A stretch of DNA of 64,000 nt, taken from positions 1,798,001 to 1,862,000 of the forward strand of contig JAPFFF010000006.1 of NCBI GenBank assembly GCA_039105265.1. The letters are read 5' to 3'. The position numbers and the translations under genes are program-made. How positions within the stretch are numbered: the first letter of the stretch is position 1; each line of letters opens with the position of its first letter. The DNA comes from Tritrichomonas musculus. Lineage: Eukaryota; Parabasalia; Tritrichomonadida; Tritrichomonadidae. The notes beneath the pieces are model-generated. The model was not told the DNA's origin. It saw only the letters and a program-made list of their open reading frames with translations, and searched no databases. Positions 49,260 to 58,289 of this stretch are shown here, piece by piece.

Positions 49260-50780
49260 TTATGATCGACTACTTTTTGGCCTTCTTGGAGTCATTATAT
49301 CTTTTGGCGCCTTTTGTGATCTTGATGTTATCAGGGAATCTTTATTAAGTAATGTAACTTTTGCACCTGGCCTATATGTTTCATTACGACTGTTCAGTGG
49401 ATGAAAATGCAAAATTTCAGCTAAATTTGAATCAGTGGTTGTGACTACTGAAGGCTTCATTCTACCACAGGCCAAACATTTACATTTGTTCACTCCTATA
49501 CTTGTTCCATTTTGTGGATTTTTAGGATTTATTAACTCAGAAAAAGCTGCCATTACTTCATCTTTTGTGGCCAAATCTGTAAATTGGTCGGTCATTGAAT
49601 CCATTCTTTCTTTGATTTCTTGCAATGAGTTGATTAATAAATTTTGAAGGTTCTTGTAATCGTTTGTTAGCTTTTGTGATTCTGTGTCACATTTCATTGC
49701 TGATTGTAAGATCTCTTGAATATAATCATCAAGGGAAATTTGCCCATTTTTCGATGTTTCCTGGATTTCTTTCAATTGCTCTGTTTGGTCATTAATAATA
49801 TGCTTTAATTTTTCAATTTCTTGTTGAAGTGACGCAAATTCTTCACTTTTTAAACAATTATTATCTTGATTCTCAGGCTTTTCTTGCTTTTCGGCTTTTT
49901 CTAATTTTACATTATCTTTTTTTTCTCTGTTTTCATCTATTTCTTCGACAGCTTCTGTACCATTAGATGCTTTGATCTTAACTTCGACTTCAGCATCTTT
50001 GAAAAATTTTTTTGCTTTATTTAATGGCTCTTTTTCTTTCTTTTTTATATGCTGATTACGTGATGAACTTCTGGTGGTATTAAGTTTTCCACTTAATTCT
50101 TTTTGCTGGTTTAGTTCTTCTCTGAGCTGCTTAATTTGATCCGCAATTTCTTGCAAAGAAATCCTCTCTTTTTTGTTTCCAGCAGTATTGCTTGGTGATT
50201 GTGGAATAGGTATTGATGGAAGATTTACATTTTTAGTACTTTCTACGGTATCACAAATAGTATTTGATTGATCTTTTCTACTGCTCCTACATGTTCTTAT
50301 TTGACTTAGTTCATCTTCTTCTATTCCAAGATATTCACTAGTGTTTTTCTTTAATGCTTGAAGTTCCATATGCAAATGATTAAGCTGATTATAAATATCA
50401 TTGAATGATGATCGAGGAGATCTGTCACCTAATCCAATTCTTTTAGATAGAACATCAGTTTTAAAATCTATATCTTTGATTTGATCTTTAACAAGATTTG
50501 TTAAGCGAGAATTTGATTCTTCAATTTTTTTATCCATTTGAATACCTAATTGACTAATACGCTCACAGAGTTGATTATACATATCATCATTATTATTGTT
50601 ATCATTATTGCTATTGCTATTCATTTCGGCCAATTTTTTTTTAATTTGCTCGATTTCTGATTTTTGCCTTTCCGTTTCTTTGTACAAATAAGATATAATA
50701 TCTGATGCCGTATCAGTATTAATTACGAACTTGACCAATGATGATTTCTTCTTGATATCATCGACGAAAGATTGCTCCAT
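49260..50780 (-). CDS. coiled-coil protein with C-terminal CxCxxC motif, possibly DUF4795-like
   Basis: The 506-residue protein is almost entirely coiled coil (~15-100, ~110-160, ~205-250, ~300-410) with Lys/Glu-rich linkers. Near ~428 it has NKCKCLACGRMKPS, followed by a conserved-looking tail with HFHPLNSRNETYRPG and ending TPRRPKSSRS. A coiled coil followed by a C-L-x-C-x-R segment recalls DUF4795 proteins (QRICH2/C16orf96 type), which are linked to sperm flagella. If that is right, this would be a flagellar component, which fits the organism. The assignment is tentative. Confidence 0.5.
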   Translation of the reverse strand: MEQSFVDDIKKKSSLVKFVINTDTASDIISYLYKETERQKSEIEQIKKKLAEMNSNSNNDNNNNDDMYNQLCERISQLGIQMDKKIEESNSRLTNLVKDQIKDIDFKTDVLSKRIGLGDRSPRSSFNDIYNQLNHLHMELQALKKNTSEYLGIEEDELSQIRTCRSSRKDQSNTICDTVESTKNVNLPSIPIPQSPSNTAGNKKERISLQEIADQIKQLREELNQQKELSGKLNTTRSSSRNQHIKKKEKEPLNKAKKFFKDAEVEVKIKASNGTEAVEEIDENREKKDNVKLEKAEKQEKPENQDNNCLKSEEFASLQQEIEKLKHIINDQTEQLKEIQETSKNGQISLDDYIQEILQSAMKCDTESQKLTNDYKNLQNLLINSLQEIKERMDSMTDQFTDLATKDEVMAAFSELINPKNPQNGTSIGVNKCKCLACGRMKPSVVTTTDSNLAEILHFHPLNSRNETYRPGAKVTLLNKDSLITSRSQKAPKDIMTPRRPKSSRS

Positions 50781-51180
50781 TTAATTGGTAAGTTTATAAA
50801 ATCTTTTATTGAAAAGTTGCTTGTATCACAAAATTTTGAATTAATGTTTTAAATTTTATCAATTAAGAAATTCAGGCATACCTCATTTATTAATGATCAT
50901 TTGTGCAAATTTATTTGATATCCACATCAAAACAATCATATTAAAAAAATAAATATATTAGTGTATTATTTTACTTTAAAATACAGAATAATTTTCATCA
51001 AATTTGTTTCAGATCATTTACAATCAATTAGCTATTCATTAGTTTTTATCAGAAATATCATTTTATCAATGCTTCTGATGATGACTTCTAATGATTTTGT
51101 ATCAAAAAACAAAAGCTTTGATTTCAACACGTTTAAAATATTTATTTTCAAAACTTTACAAATTTTTTTATTTTGTCAAA
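50781..51180. promoter_or_regulatory. divergent 400-bp intergenic region
   Basis: This is the common upstream region of the coiled-coil gene (minus) and the nitroreductase gene (plus). It is AT-rich. An in-frame ATG at 51091 would extend the nitroreductase by 30 basic, hydrophobic residues, but the conserved family start is at 51181. Confidence 0.35.
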
Positions 51181-51744
51181 ATGGATGTTCTTGAAGCATT
51201 ACACTCACGTCATACAGTTCGTCAGTATGAACCAGATTATACAATTCCTCGTGATCAGTTAGAACAAATGATTAACGTAGCACTAGATTCACCAACGGGA
51301 AGAAATTACCAGGAAATTGACCTTGTTGTTTGCACAAACAGACAAAAGCTTGATGAAGCAACAAAAATATCTTTTGATTCATGGGATGAGGGCAGAAGAA
51401 GCCGCTGGCTCAATAGAAAAACTGATTTAGGCGTTAAAAATGTAGTTACATGCGACGCCTCTTGCGTTGTTTTCCTTGTTCTCAATGAAGAGCGTTGTCC
51501 AGATCGACAATTTGCAGAAATCGATTCAGGTATTATGTTAATGTCTATTATGGCTTCTGCAAGAGAATTTGGGCTTCAAACAATGTGCTTAGGCGCACTT
51601 TTATGGGGCGATAAAGCTGGGCTTGAAAAATCACTTGGAATTCCAGAAGGTAAATTATTAATGGCCGTTGCCATTGGAAAACCAAAACCTGATATCAAAA
51701 TAGCAGATAAAAAGAGACTCTGTTCAGCAAGATATATAGAGTAA
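51181..51744 (+). CDS. nitroreductase-family FMN flavoprotein
   Basis: The 187-residue protein starts with MDVLEALHSRHTVRQYEPDY, the usual beginning of nitroreductases, with FMN-phosphate contacts RHTVRQY. Next come SPTGRNYQEIDLVVC (the SPSxxNxQP-like element), EIDSGIMLMSIMASAREFGL (dimer helix) and LGIPEGKLLMAVAIGKPKPD. Enzymes of this family reduce nitro compounds or quinones with NAD(P)H; in trichomonads they are discussed in relation to nitroimidazole metabolism. The compact single-domain form is typical of anaerobic bacteria, so a bacterial origin is plausible (inference). Confidence 0.85.
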   Translation: MDVLEALHSRHTVRQYEPDYTIPRDQLEQMINVALDSPTGRNYQEIDLVVCTNRQKLDEATKISFDSWDEGRRSRWLNRKTDLGVKNVVTCDASCVVFLVLNEERCPDRQFAEIDSGIMLMSIMASAREFGLQTMCLGALLWGDKAGLEKSLGIPEGKLLMAVAIGKPKPDIKIADKKRLCSARYIE

Positions 51745-51827
51745 AATCGGAAAATAGTTTTAACTCTTTTTTTTTTTTAATATTGATAAATTACAAAATC
51801 ATTTCCGAAATACAATCAATAATATTA

Positions 51828-52433
51828 TTATAAATCTTTTTCTTCTTTTGCTTGATCTTGATCATCTATATGATTATTATAATTGCAGAAGGCTGCTTCT
51901 ATGCAAAAATCAGTTGCACTGTTATATTGTAAAAATTGATTTTTCATCGATTTTGATATGACATATTCAACACCATTGCAGAATGTTATTGTTGAACCTA
52001 TTGCTGATGAACAATAAATTTTCAATACAGATTCTCTCTTTTGCTGCTCAGCTTCAAATGTATATGTAATGATGTTAAGACATTGAGCACAGTTAATTCC
52101 CATCAAATCTGATGGTGGTTCAAATATACAAGGACCATGAATCGAACAATAATCAGATGGAACTTCCTCTTCATATCTAGAAGTTATATCATTATGAATA
52201 TCCGCAATTAATTTACAGTACATATTGGGATTATCTGGTTGGCTACAAGGTGAATTTGGGTTTGGCTTACTAAAATTAGAAAAATTTAATTGCATATGAT
52301 CAACTACCATCTGACATAAATTACATGCCGATATTAATTTTCTTTCTGTATCGAAAGCAAGCCAATTTACACTATATACATTAACAAGAAAAAAAAACAG
52401 CATCAAAAAATAGAAATGTGATATAAAAAACAT
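51828..52433 (-). CDS. secreted protein with two saposin-B-like domains
   Basis: The protein has 201 residues. The N-terminus is a signal peptide (MFFISHFYFLMLFFFLVNVY). Two cysteine-patterned helical domains follow. Domain 1 (~36-107) begins SACNLCQMVVDHMQL and ends DYCSIHGPCIF; domain 2 (~113-189) begins NCAQCLNIITYTFEAEQQ and ends DFCIEAAFC, with YC and FC between. The C-x-x-C start and six-cysteine spacing fit saposin-like proteins, which bind or disturb lipid membranes or help lysosomal lipid breakdown. The tail is acidic. Whether it is lytic or a lipid carrier cannot be told from sequence. Confidence 0.7.
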   Translation of the reverse strand: MFFISHFYFLMLFFFLVNVYSVNWLAFDTERKLISACNLCQMVVDHMQLNFSNFSKPNPNSPCSQPDNPNMYCKLIADIHNDITSRYEEEVPSDYCSIHGPCIFEPPSDLMGINCAQCLNIITYTFEAEQQKRESVLKIYCSSAIGSTITFCNGVEYVISKSMKNQFLQYNSATDFCIEAAFCNYNNHIDDQDQAKEEKDL

Positions 52434-52541
52434 AGATTTCTCTTTTTTATAATCTTGAAATTCATCAAAATAATGAAATTATCAATGTTTCACATTTTAT
52501 AAAATGAAATTTATACTAAAAAACATTTTGTCAATTAAAAT

Positions 52542-54017
52542 TTAATATATTCTTCTATGCAATTTCTCACTTTTCAGACCTTGTAAAACTATTTTAGGCT
52601 CACCTTGTGCCCTTTGCTCGTTTTCACCGTCTGAACTTTTGATTTCATTCTCTTCATTTGTATCGTTGATTTTATTTATTTTGGTGAAAACATTATGAGA
52701 TTTCTCTTTCACCAAAATCGAATCTGTTACTTCACTTGGAAATGGTTTACTAGGCTCGATCAATGTTCCAGTTGAATAGAAAACAATAGATTTGAATGTG
52801 TTCTTCAATCCAAGGTTACGATTTGATTGATCTTTATTGAAGGCAACCCTCCTTCTTGTTTTAACAGTGTCATTTACTTTAAGCATTTTAACAGCATCAT
52901 CGTACTCCAAATTTGGTGAAGAGACATCACACTTGCTTTGATTGCTTGAGTTAACAATAGCATGCAAATTTTTGATATCGTTAAATTGTCGATCAAAATC
53001 ATAATCAATATCAGGTCTGAAGTAAATATCAACTTTTCTTGTTGATAAGTAAGGAACACCTTGAATTGCACTATCACTATCAATTCTTTCTGATGCTGAT
53101 TTCAAGAACTTTTCAGGTATTTCATAGTTAATAATCATCTTTTTCTCGTTTTCAGAAATTGTACCAAAATTGAACCAAGTATGATGCTTTGCTTCTTCTA
53201 ATGTAATCCTCTTTTGTGGATCTACAGTAAGTAACATTTGAATGAGATTGGCACATTGGGCTGAAACATAAGATGGGATCTTGTATTCACCATGTCGTAT
53301 CTGATGGAAAAGTTCATTCATTTTTCGTTTGGTCCATGGTAACATACCTGTAACCATAGCATAAAGTATAACACCGCAACTCCAAACATCTGATATTAAT
53401 CCGTCATATTTTTTACCACTAACGCATTCTGGGCTCACATAACAAGGCGATCCACATGGAGTTTTGGCGAGATGATCAGGGCCAACAAATCTTGATAATC
53501 CAAAATCACTAATTCTAATGTGTCCATTTATATCAATCATTATATTTTCTGGTTTTAAGTCACGATGTGAAACATTTTGAAGATGAATGTATTCCAATGC
53601 ATCAAAAATTTGATATATAAGTCCTTTGGATTCTTGTTCATCTAATCTTGTTTTTCCTACAATATAATCAAGTAAACTTCCATTTGGATAATATTCCATA
53701 ATGATATAAAAGTTATTTTCATCCTTTAAAACATCGGTAATAGCTGCAACTCCTGGATGCCTCATAAGCTGAGATATACGTATTTCGAGTTCAAATCTTT
53801 GATAAAGATCTCTTTCTTTGAGCATTGCAATTGGAACAATTTTGCACGCATAAAATTTATAATATAATTCATGAAAAACTAATTTTACAATTGAAAAAGC
53901 ACCTTCACCAATCGTTTTGCGAATTGTATATGGTCCAATTGTATCTGGATATGTGATAATTCCATGCTTCTTTTTTTTACCTGTTTCATGGTTCATATGT
54001 GGTTCTTTACTTGACAT
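52542..54017 (-). CDS. CAMK-group Ser/Thr protein kinase
   Basis: The 491-residue protein has a complete kinase domain at ~26-276: IGEGAFSIVKL (glycine loop), YACKIVP (VAIK lysine), SHRDLKPENIM, ISDFGLSRFVG, an activation loop ending CGSPCYVSPE, and SDVWSCGVILYAMVTGMLPW. The CGSPCYVSPE/LPW pattern is CAMKL (SNF1/MARK/KIN-like), a large trichomonad group. The N-terminus is basic (KKKKHG). The ~210-residue C-terminal tail is Ser/Asp/Asn-rich with no recognised UBA or KA1 domain. It is expected to be active, since all catalytic residues are present. Confidence 0.88.
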   Translation of the reverse strand: MSSKEPHMNHETGKKKKHGIITYPDTIGPYTIRKTIGEGAFSIVKLVFHELYYKFYACKIVPIAMLKERDLYQRFELEIRISQLMRHPGVAAITDVLKDENNFYIIMEYYPNGSLLDYIVGKTRLDEQESKGLIYQIFDALEYIHLQNVSHRDLKPENIMIDINGHIRISDFGLSRFVGPDHLAKTPCGSPCYVSPECVSGKKYDGLISDVWSCGVILYAMVTGMLPWTKRKMNELFHQIRHGEYKIPSYVSAQCANLIQMLLTVDPQKRITLEEAKHHTWFNFGTISENEKKMIINYEIPEKFLKSASERIDSDSAIQGVPYLSTRKVDIYFRPDIDYDFDRQFNDIKNLHAIVNSSNQSKCDVSSPNLEYDDAVKMLKVNDTVKTRRRVAFNKDQSNRNLGLKNTFKSIVFYSTGTLIEPSKPFPSEVTDSILVKEKSHNVFTKINKINDTNEENEIKSSDGENEQRAQGEPKIVLQGLKSEKLHRRIY

Positions 54018-54441
54018 TTTAAAAATTAAATTAATGAAATGATTTTTTTTTTTAAATTTGATTTGTTATCCACACAATTTTAAATAATTATCTTTTTAAT
54101 TCTGTACTTTATAACAAATCTGAAATAATTAAATTCAATTATTGTGATTCATACAATTCATTGATAATTAATTGAATATTTCATAGTCTGACCATATAAA
54201 ATATATTGAATAGCAAAGAAGCATTGAATACAAAATCCTCAAATATATTTCATATATATCTATATATTTAAAATTATCAATAATATAAAAATATTTTTTT
54301 TATTTTTATTTATTCTATATTATAATAATACATTAATTTTATTAACTTATAAAATTATTTATGAGATTTGAATAAAACAATAAAAAAGATATTTTTCAAA
54401 GATTTTATCAAAAAAAGAAAACCAAATTTTTTTGATAGCTA

Positions 54442-55283
54442 CAGAGGAGGGTCAACTAATTGAATGGGTAATTTTTTTTATTGTTTGCCTTTTTTTGCGT
54501 TATGTAATTAATAAATTCAAAATTTTATTTTATTTATAAATAATATAAAAATAATTATATATAAATATTACTTTTAAGATTTGATTAAGGACAATCGATA
54601 AAAATTGGAGATTCTCAATTTCAAATAATTCAAGATAGATCAAATGATGATTTAAAAGAGTCCGCCAATATAATTAGAATAAACCAGTCGAGATTCAATA
54701 TTTTTACAAAATGGCTGAGATATAATCAGTTTTTTGAAATAATTACTGATGCTATTAAATCAAACATTTCCCCAAATTCAACACACCAAATCATTCAAAA
54801 ACAATACATTAGATATATATGCGTATAATAAATCTATTTATTCGACTAAATCTAAAATCCCAACTACCAATTTTTTATTAGAGTCATGATAAGTAACACT
54901 CGATCATTAGTTTTATACATTCTCCCAAGCAAATATATAAATTGATTTAAAATATCGTATGAGTAATTATTTTTTAAATCTATATACATGATTAAATATG
55001 CAAGAATATTTAAAAAATATTAATATCCCATCAAGAAAAATTTGTAAAACTATAAATCTAAAATTTGAAAAGAAAAAATTGAGAGATAAAAATATTTGAA
55101 TATGCATTCAAATTAGATTAATTTGGAATAAAACATTTTTATCTCAATAATATAAATAAATTATAGAGATATTTTAGATTGAAAAACTATTATATATTAT
55201 ATTAAATGCTATATGCACTTATGAAAAATACAAACCAATTATACTATGAGTTTTTGTGTTAAAAATAAGTTGACCCTCCTCTC
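54442..55283. repeat. inverted-repeat unit, 0.84 kb, GAGGAGGGTCAAC arms
   Basis: The left arm cagaggagggtcaac begins at 54442 after TA. The right arm gttgaccctcctctc ends at 55283. They agree in 14 of 15 bases. This GC-rich match in AT-rich DNA supports a TIR element. It encloses a 79-codon open frame. There is no transposase, and TA is not duplicated on the right. Confidence 0.5.
54589..54828 (+). pseudogene. 79-codon orphan coding remnant without ATG
   Basis: The frame is open from 54589 to a stop at 54826-54828 and reads protein-like text (for example IIRINQSRFNIFTKWLRY and QFFEIITDAIKSN). It has an in-frame stop immediately upstream and no start codon. It sits inside the TIR unit 54442-55283. 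The family was not recognised. Confidence 0.3.
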
Positions 55284-56084
55284 AATTATCGTATTTTTAA
55301 TATTATTAACTTTTTCAAGGAAATTAGTTCGTCGTCTACTTCTTGGCTATCAAATGCATGTAAAGCAGCCTAATTTTGTGCTTTTTTATAGCAAATTATT
55401 ACAACTTTAATGAAAGATAGATTGAAAAGTTTATCATAAAAACTCAATTTGTTAAGAATTCAATTCGCCATATAGGTCAAAACAATCCACCAAAGTTTTT
55501 TTTTGGGAAATATCAAAGCTGCACGTATCTTTTCTTTCTTTCTTTTTGATGATTGCTCCATTCCTTTTTCTGACATAGCAATTATTTAAATTACAGAGAT
55601 TACGTAATTTTATATATATAAATTACAATTTTTCCAAAGAACCGATCAATTGATATGTGATATATCAATCGAAACATTTATATGAATTAAAAAAAACATA
55701 AAAATAACTAAATTTACTTAGATAATTGCCAATTTTGAATAGAAATAAATTGAAAGATAAAAATAATTAATTGAAATTTCAATAAAATAAAATTATTTTT
55801 TCTAATATTTTATCTCAATTTTTATTTTCACTTCACTCAATTATACTCAGAAAAATTGTGAGCATTATTGAAGATCTAAAAATATTTTTTCTATAATGGC
55901 TCTTTTCAAAAATTCAATTTTTGTTACTAACAAAAATTGAAATAATTATAATTAGGGATGCTCAAAATTCACTTTTCTCTTGGAAAAGTTCGACTTTTTC
56001 TGGGCAATAGTGAATAAAAAATATCTAGCTCAAATAAAATAAATTCACAATTTTTGTTTTTAGAAAAAGTAGATTATTTTCTCT

Positions 56085-57839
56085 ATGTCTTCTTTTGTCC
56101 GACCAGCTAGACCTCAAAGGACCTATTCTCTACGTATACCAAGAAAGCCATATCCAATGCTTTCTCATATGAAGAATAATTCTGCTCTTCCAAATTTAAA
56201 AAGTTCTGGAAATAGTGATGGCTTTATTTTTGAAGAAGATAGATTTAAACCAGAAGTAGCTTGTAACGTTTCATCACGTTGCTCAACTAAAGTTTATAAT
56301 GGAGAACCCCTTGTTGATACCGAATTTCCGCAAGTTATTTCGTTATCTTCAAATAGACATATTTTAAAAGGCGAAATCAACATTGCTTCACTACCTCCAC
56401 TTCCTTCTCCCCGTGAAACAGGCTTTGATCAAATCTTCAAAGAAAAAATTAAAATTTGCAATTACATTTTTAACTTTTCTCAACAACAACTTCAAATTAA
56501 AGGAAAGAAACAAAAATCAATTGCACTTGTTGAAATAAGTAATTTGTTATCAGAAAAAAATGAAGCTTCTTTATTAAAAAATGACCACAAAGATTTAATT
56601 TTGGAAATGATAATGAAAAACATATTAGAACAAGATCCTTTTACTTCTGCTGAAAAAATTTTTGCGTCTACGGTCAAGTCAAACTTTGTTGAACGGTCTT
56701 GGGAACACATTTCGCTTATTTATAAAGTTTTGAACCAATTCGTTTTAATTTTTCCATCAAAATGCAAAATTGACTTGGTTAAGAAAGGAATTCGGCTTAT
56801 GAATATACCAGACAGTAATGAAAGAGAAAATCTTGTTATTTTTTTGAAAAACTATACCAAGGTACATCCTGATCAATTCGAAGAAATTTGGAAACAGCTA
56901 GAAAGCGCACTTATTAATGTTAGATATGATATTTATACATCCTACTGTGTAGAACCAATTATATCATATATCAACTATTTATACTTATCAAACATTATAA
57001 AAATTCATCAGAGCTATTTTATTCAGATTCTATATACTCATTTACTCCCACTTTTTCGACATGAAAGACTTTCACTTTATTTTAATAAGTTATCTAGTCT
57101 TATTAACAAAATTATTGAAAACAACTTTCAGGATCAATTGAAAGTAATTCAATATCTCATCAAACATTTTCCTTATCAATGCGGTCAGAAACAACCTATA
57201 TATGTTTCAGCTCTAACATCCATTATCAAAACAATGAAAGGACAAAAATTAAATCCAATAGCCTCAAAACTATTTATTTTTATTGCGATGGCACTCAAAT
57301 CACCAAACAGTAAACTAGCTGAGTCTGCGCTAACACTTTTGATGAAACCTAACATGAAACCAATTATGTTCTCAAATTATGAACTTGCTTTAGAAAATCT
57401 TTATGAACCTCTCAAGTGGTCATCTTCATATTATTGGGAAAAAACTGTTAAAGAACAAAGCCAATCAGCTCTCACTACCTTATTAAATATGAAACTTGAA
57501 ATTCAGAAAAGTAATGCAATGCAAGATTTCATACTTACTTTAGATTCACCTGATTCACAGCTTAACAGTGACTCAAAAAAGCATAACAATAAAGAATTAG
57601 CGAAAACTTGGGCTACTTTTTCAAGAATGGCTGCCAAAAGATACAGATCTTTTGATTTGACCAAATCTTTATTAGACATTCAGATTGAATTCTCAAGAGA
57701 AGATAAAAATAAAGACTACTTTTCCCATCAATCTGAAAGAATTATTCATAATAGTGACTCCAATATTTTCAAGAGCACTCCACTTAGACGCTCAAAAGAT
57801 TATTCTAATGGCCATTCACTTTCACTGAATTATGTTTAA
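56085..57839 (+). CDS. PP2A regulatory subunit B56-like
   Basis: The protein has 584 residues. A disordered basic N-terminus (~1-120) precedes a HEAT-like solenoid with B56 landmarks in order: FDQIFKEKIKICNYIFNF, RSWEHISLIYKVLNQF, RENLVIFLKNYTKVHPDQF, TYCV-like and LLPLFRHERLSLYFNKLSS, QLKVIQYLIKHFP, YVSALTSIIKTM, SPNSKLAESALTLLMKP and LYEPLKWSSSYYWEKTVKEQ. These match the PP2A B'/B56 family, which targets PP2A to substrates. It is more diverged than animal or plant B56: the usual FDSEDPRERD reads MNIPDSNERENL and the acidic WPKxxSxKE loop reads HFPYQCGQKQ, so docking preference may differ. Confidence 0.75.
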   Translation: MSSFVRPARPQRTYSLRIPRKPYPMLSHMKNNSALPNLKSSGNSDGFIFEEDRFKPEVACNVSSRCSTKVYNGEPLVDTEFPQVISLSSNRHILKGEINIASLPPLPSPRETGFDQIFKEKIKICNYIFNFSQQQLQIKGKKQKSIALVEISNLLSEKNEASLLKNDHKDLILEMIMKNILEQDPFTSAEKIFASTVKSNFVERSWEHISLIYKVLNQFVLIFPSKCKIDLVKKGIRLMNIPDSNERENLVIFLKNYTKVHPDQFEEIWKQLESALINVRYDIYTSYCVEPIISYINYLYLSNIIKIHQSYFIQILYTHLLPLFRHERLSLYFNKLSSLINKIIENNFQDQLKVIQYLIKHFPYQCGQKQPIYVSALTSIIKTMKGQKLNPIASKLFIFIAMALKSPNSKLAESALTLLMKPNMKPIMFSNYELALENLYEPLKWSSSYYWEKTVKEQSQSALTTLLNMKLEIQKSNAMQDFILTLDSPDSQLNSDSKKHNNKELAKTWATFSRMAAKRYRSFDLTKSLLDIQIEFSREDKNKDYFSHQSERIIHNSDSNIFKSTPLRRSKDYSNGHSLSLNYV

Positions 57840-58289
57840 TTTGCCATATCATGTGCATATATAATTTATATATCATGTTAATACTATTTTTGTTTTTTAT
57901 TAAATGACGATGTATGTTAGAAAATTTTTTTTCATATTTTTTTTTGATGTAGCAGTTATGGTCAAATCAAATCAATTCAAAACATTTGACTATTTATCTT
58001 CTCAATTTATTTTTTTAAATAATTGACCTTATTATCAAACATTATTTGATAAATTGGTGGTTATTTCATGTTGAAAATGACCAATATTGACCAATTTTAT
58101 CATCCCAAATGATCTGTGCTAATCAAAATGACATCATATTTCCTTTCAAAAAGATCAAATGCTACAAAATGGCAAATTGTATTGACCATTTAAAGCGGTT
58201 AAAATAATATATACTTTTTATATAACAACAACTTAAAGAATGGTTGATCCAAAATTTAACAAAAAAAAATTTTTTTCGAAATTTTGGAC
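57840..58289. other. 450-bp spacer between convergent genes
   Basis: AT-rich 3' flanks. A repeated string attgaccaat/attgaccat is seen but no element could be outlined. Confidence 0.35.

Larger units (their letters stand above)
54018..56084. other. 2.1-kb gene-poor region
   Basis: AT-rich DNA between a kinase and a PP2A-subunit gene (divergent). It contains one TIR-bounded unit with a short coding remnant, listed separately. Nothing else was recognised. Confidence 0.4.
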
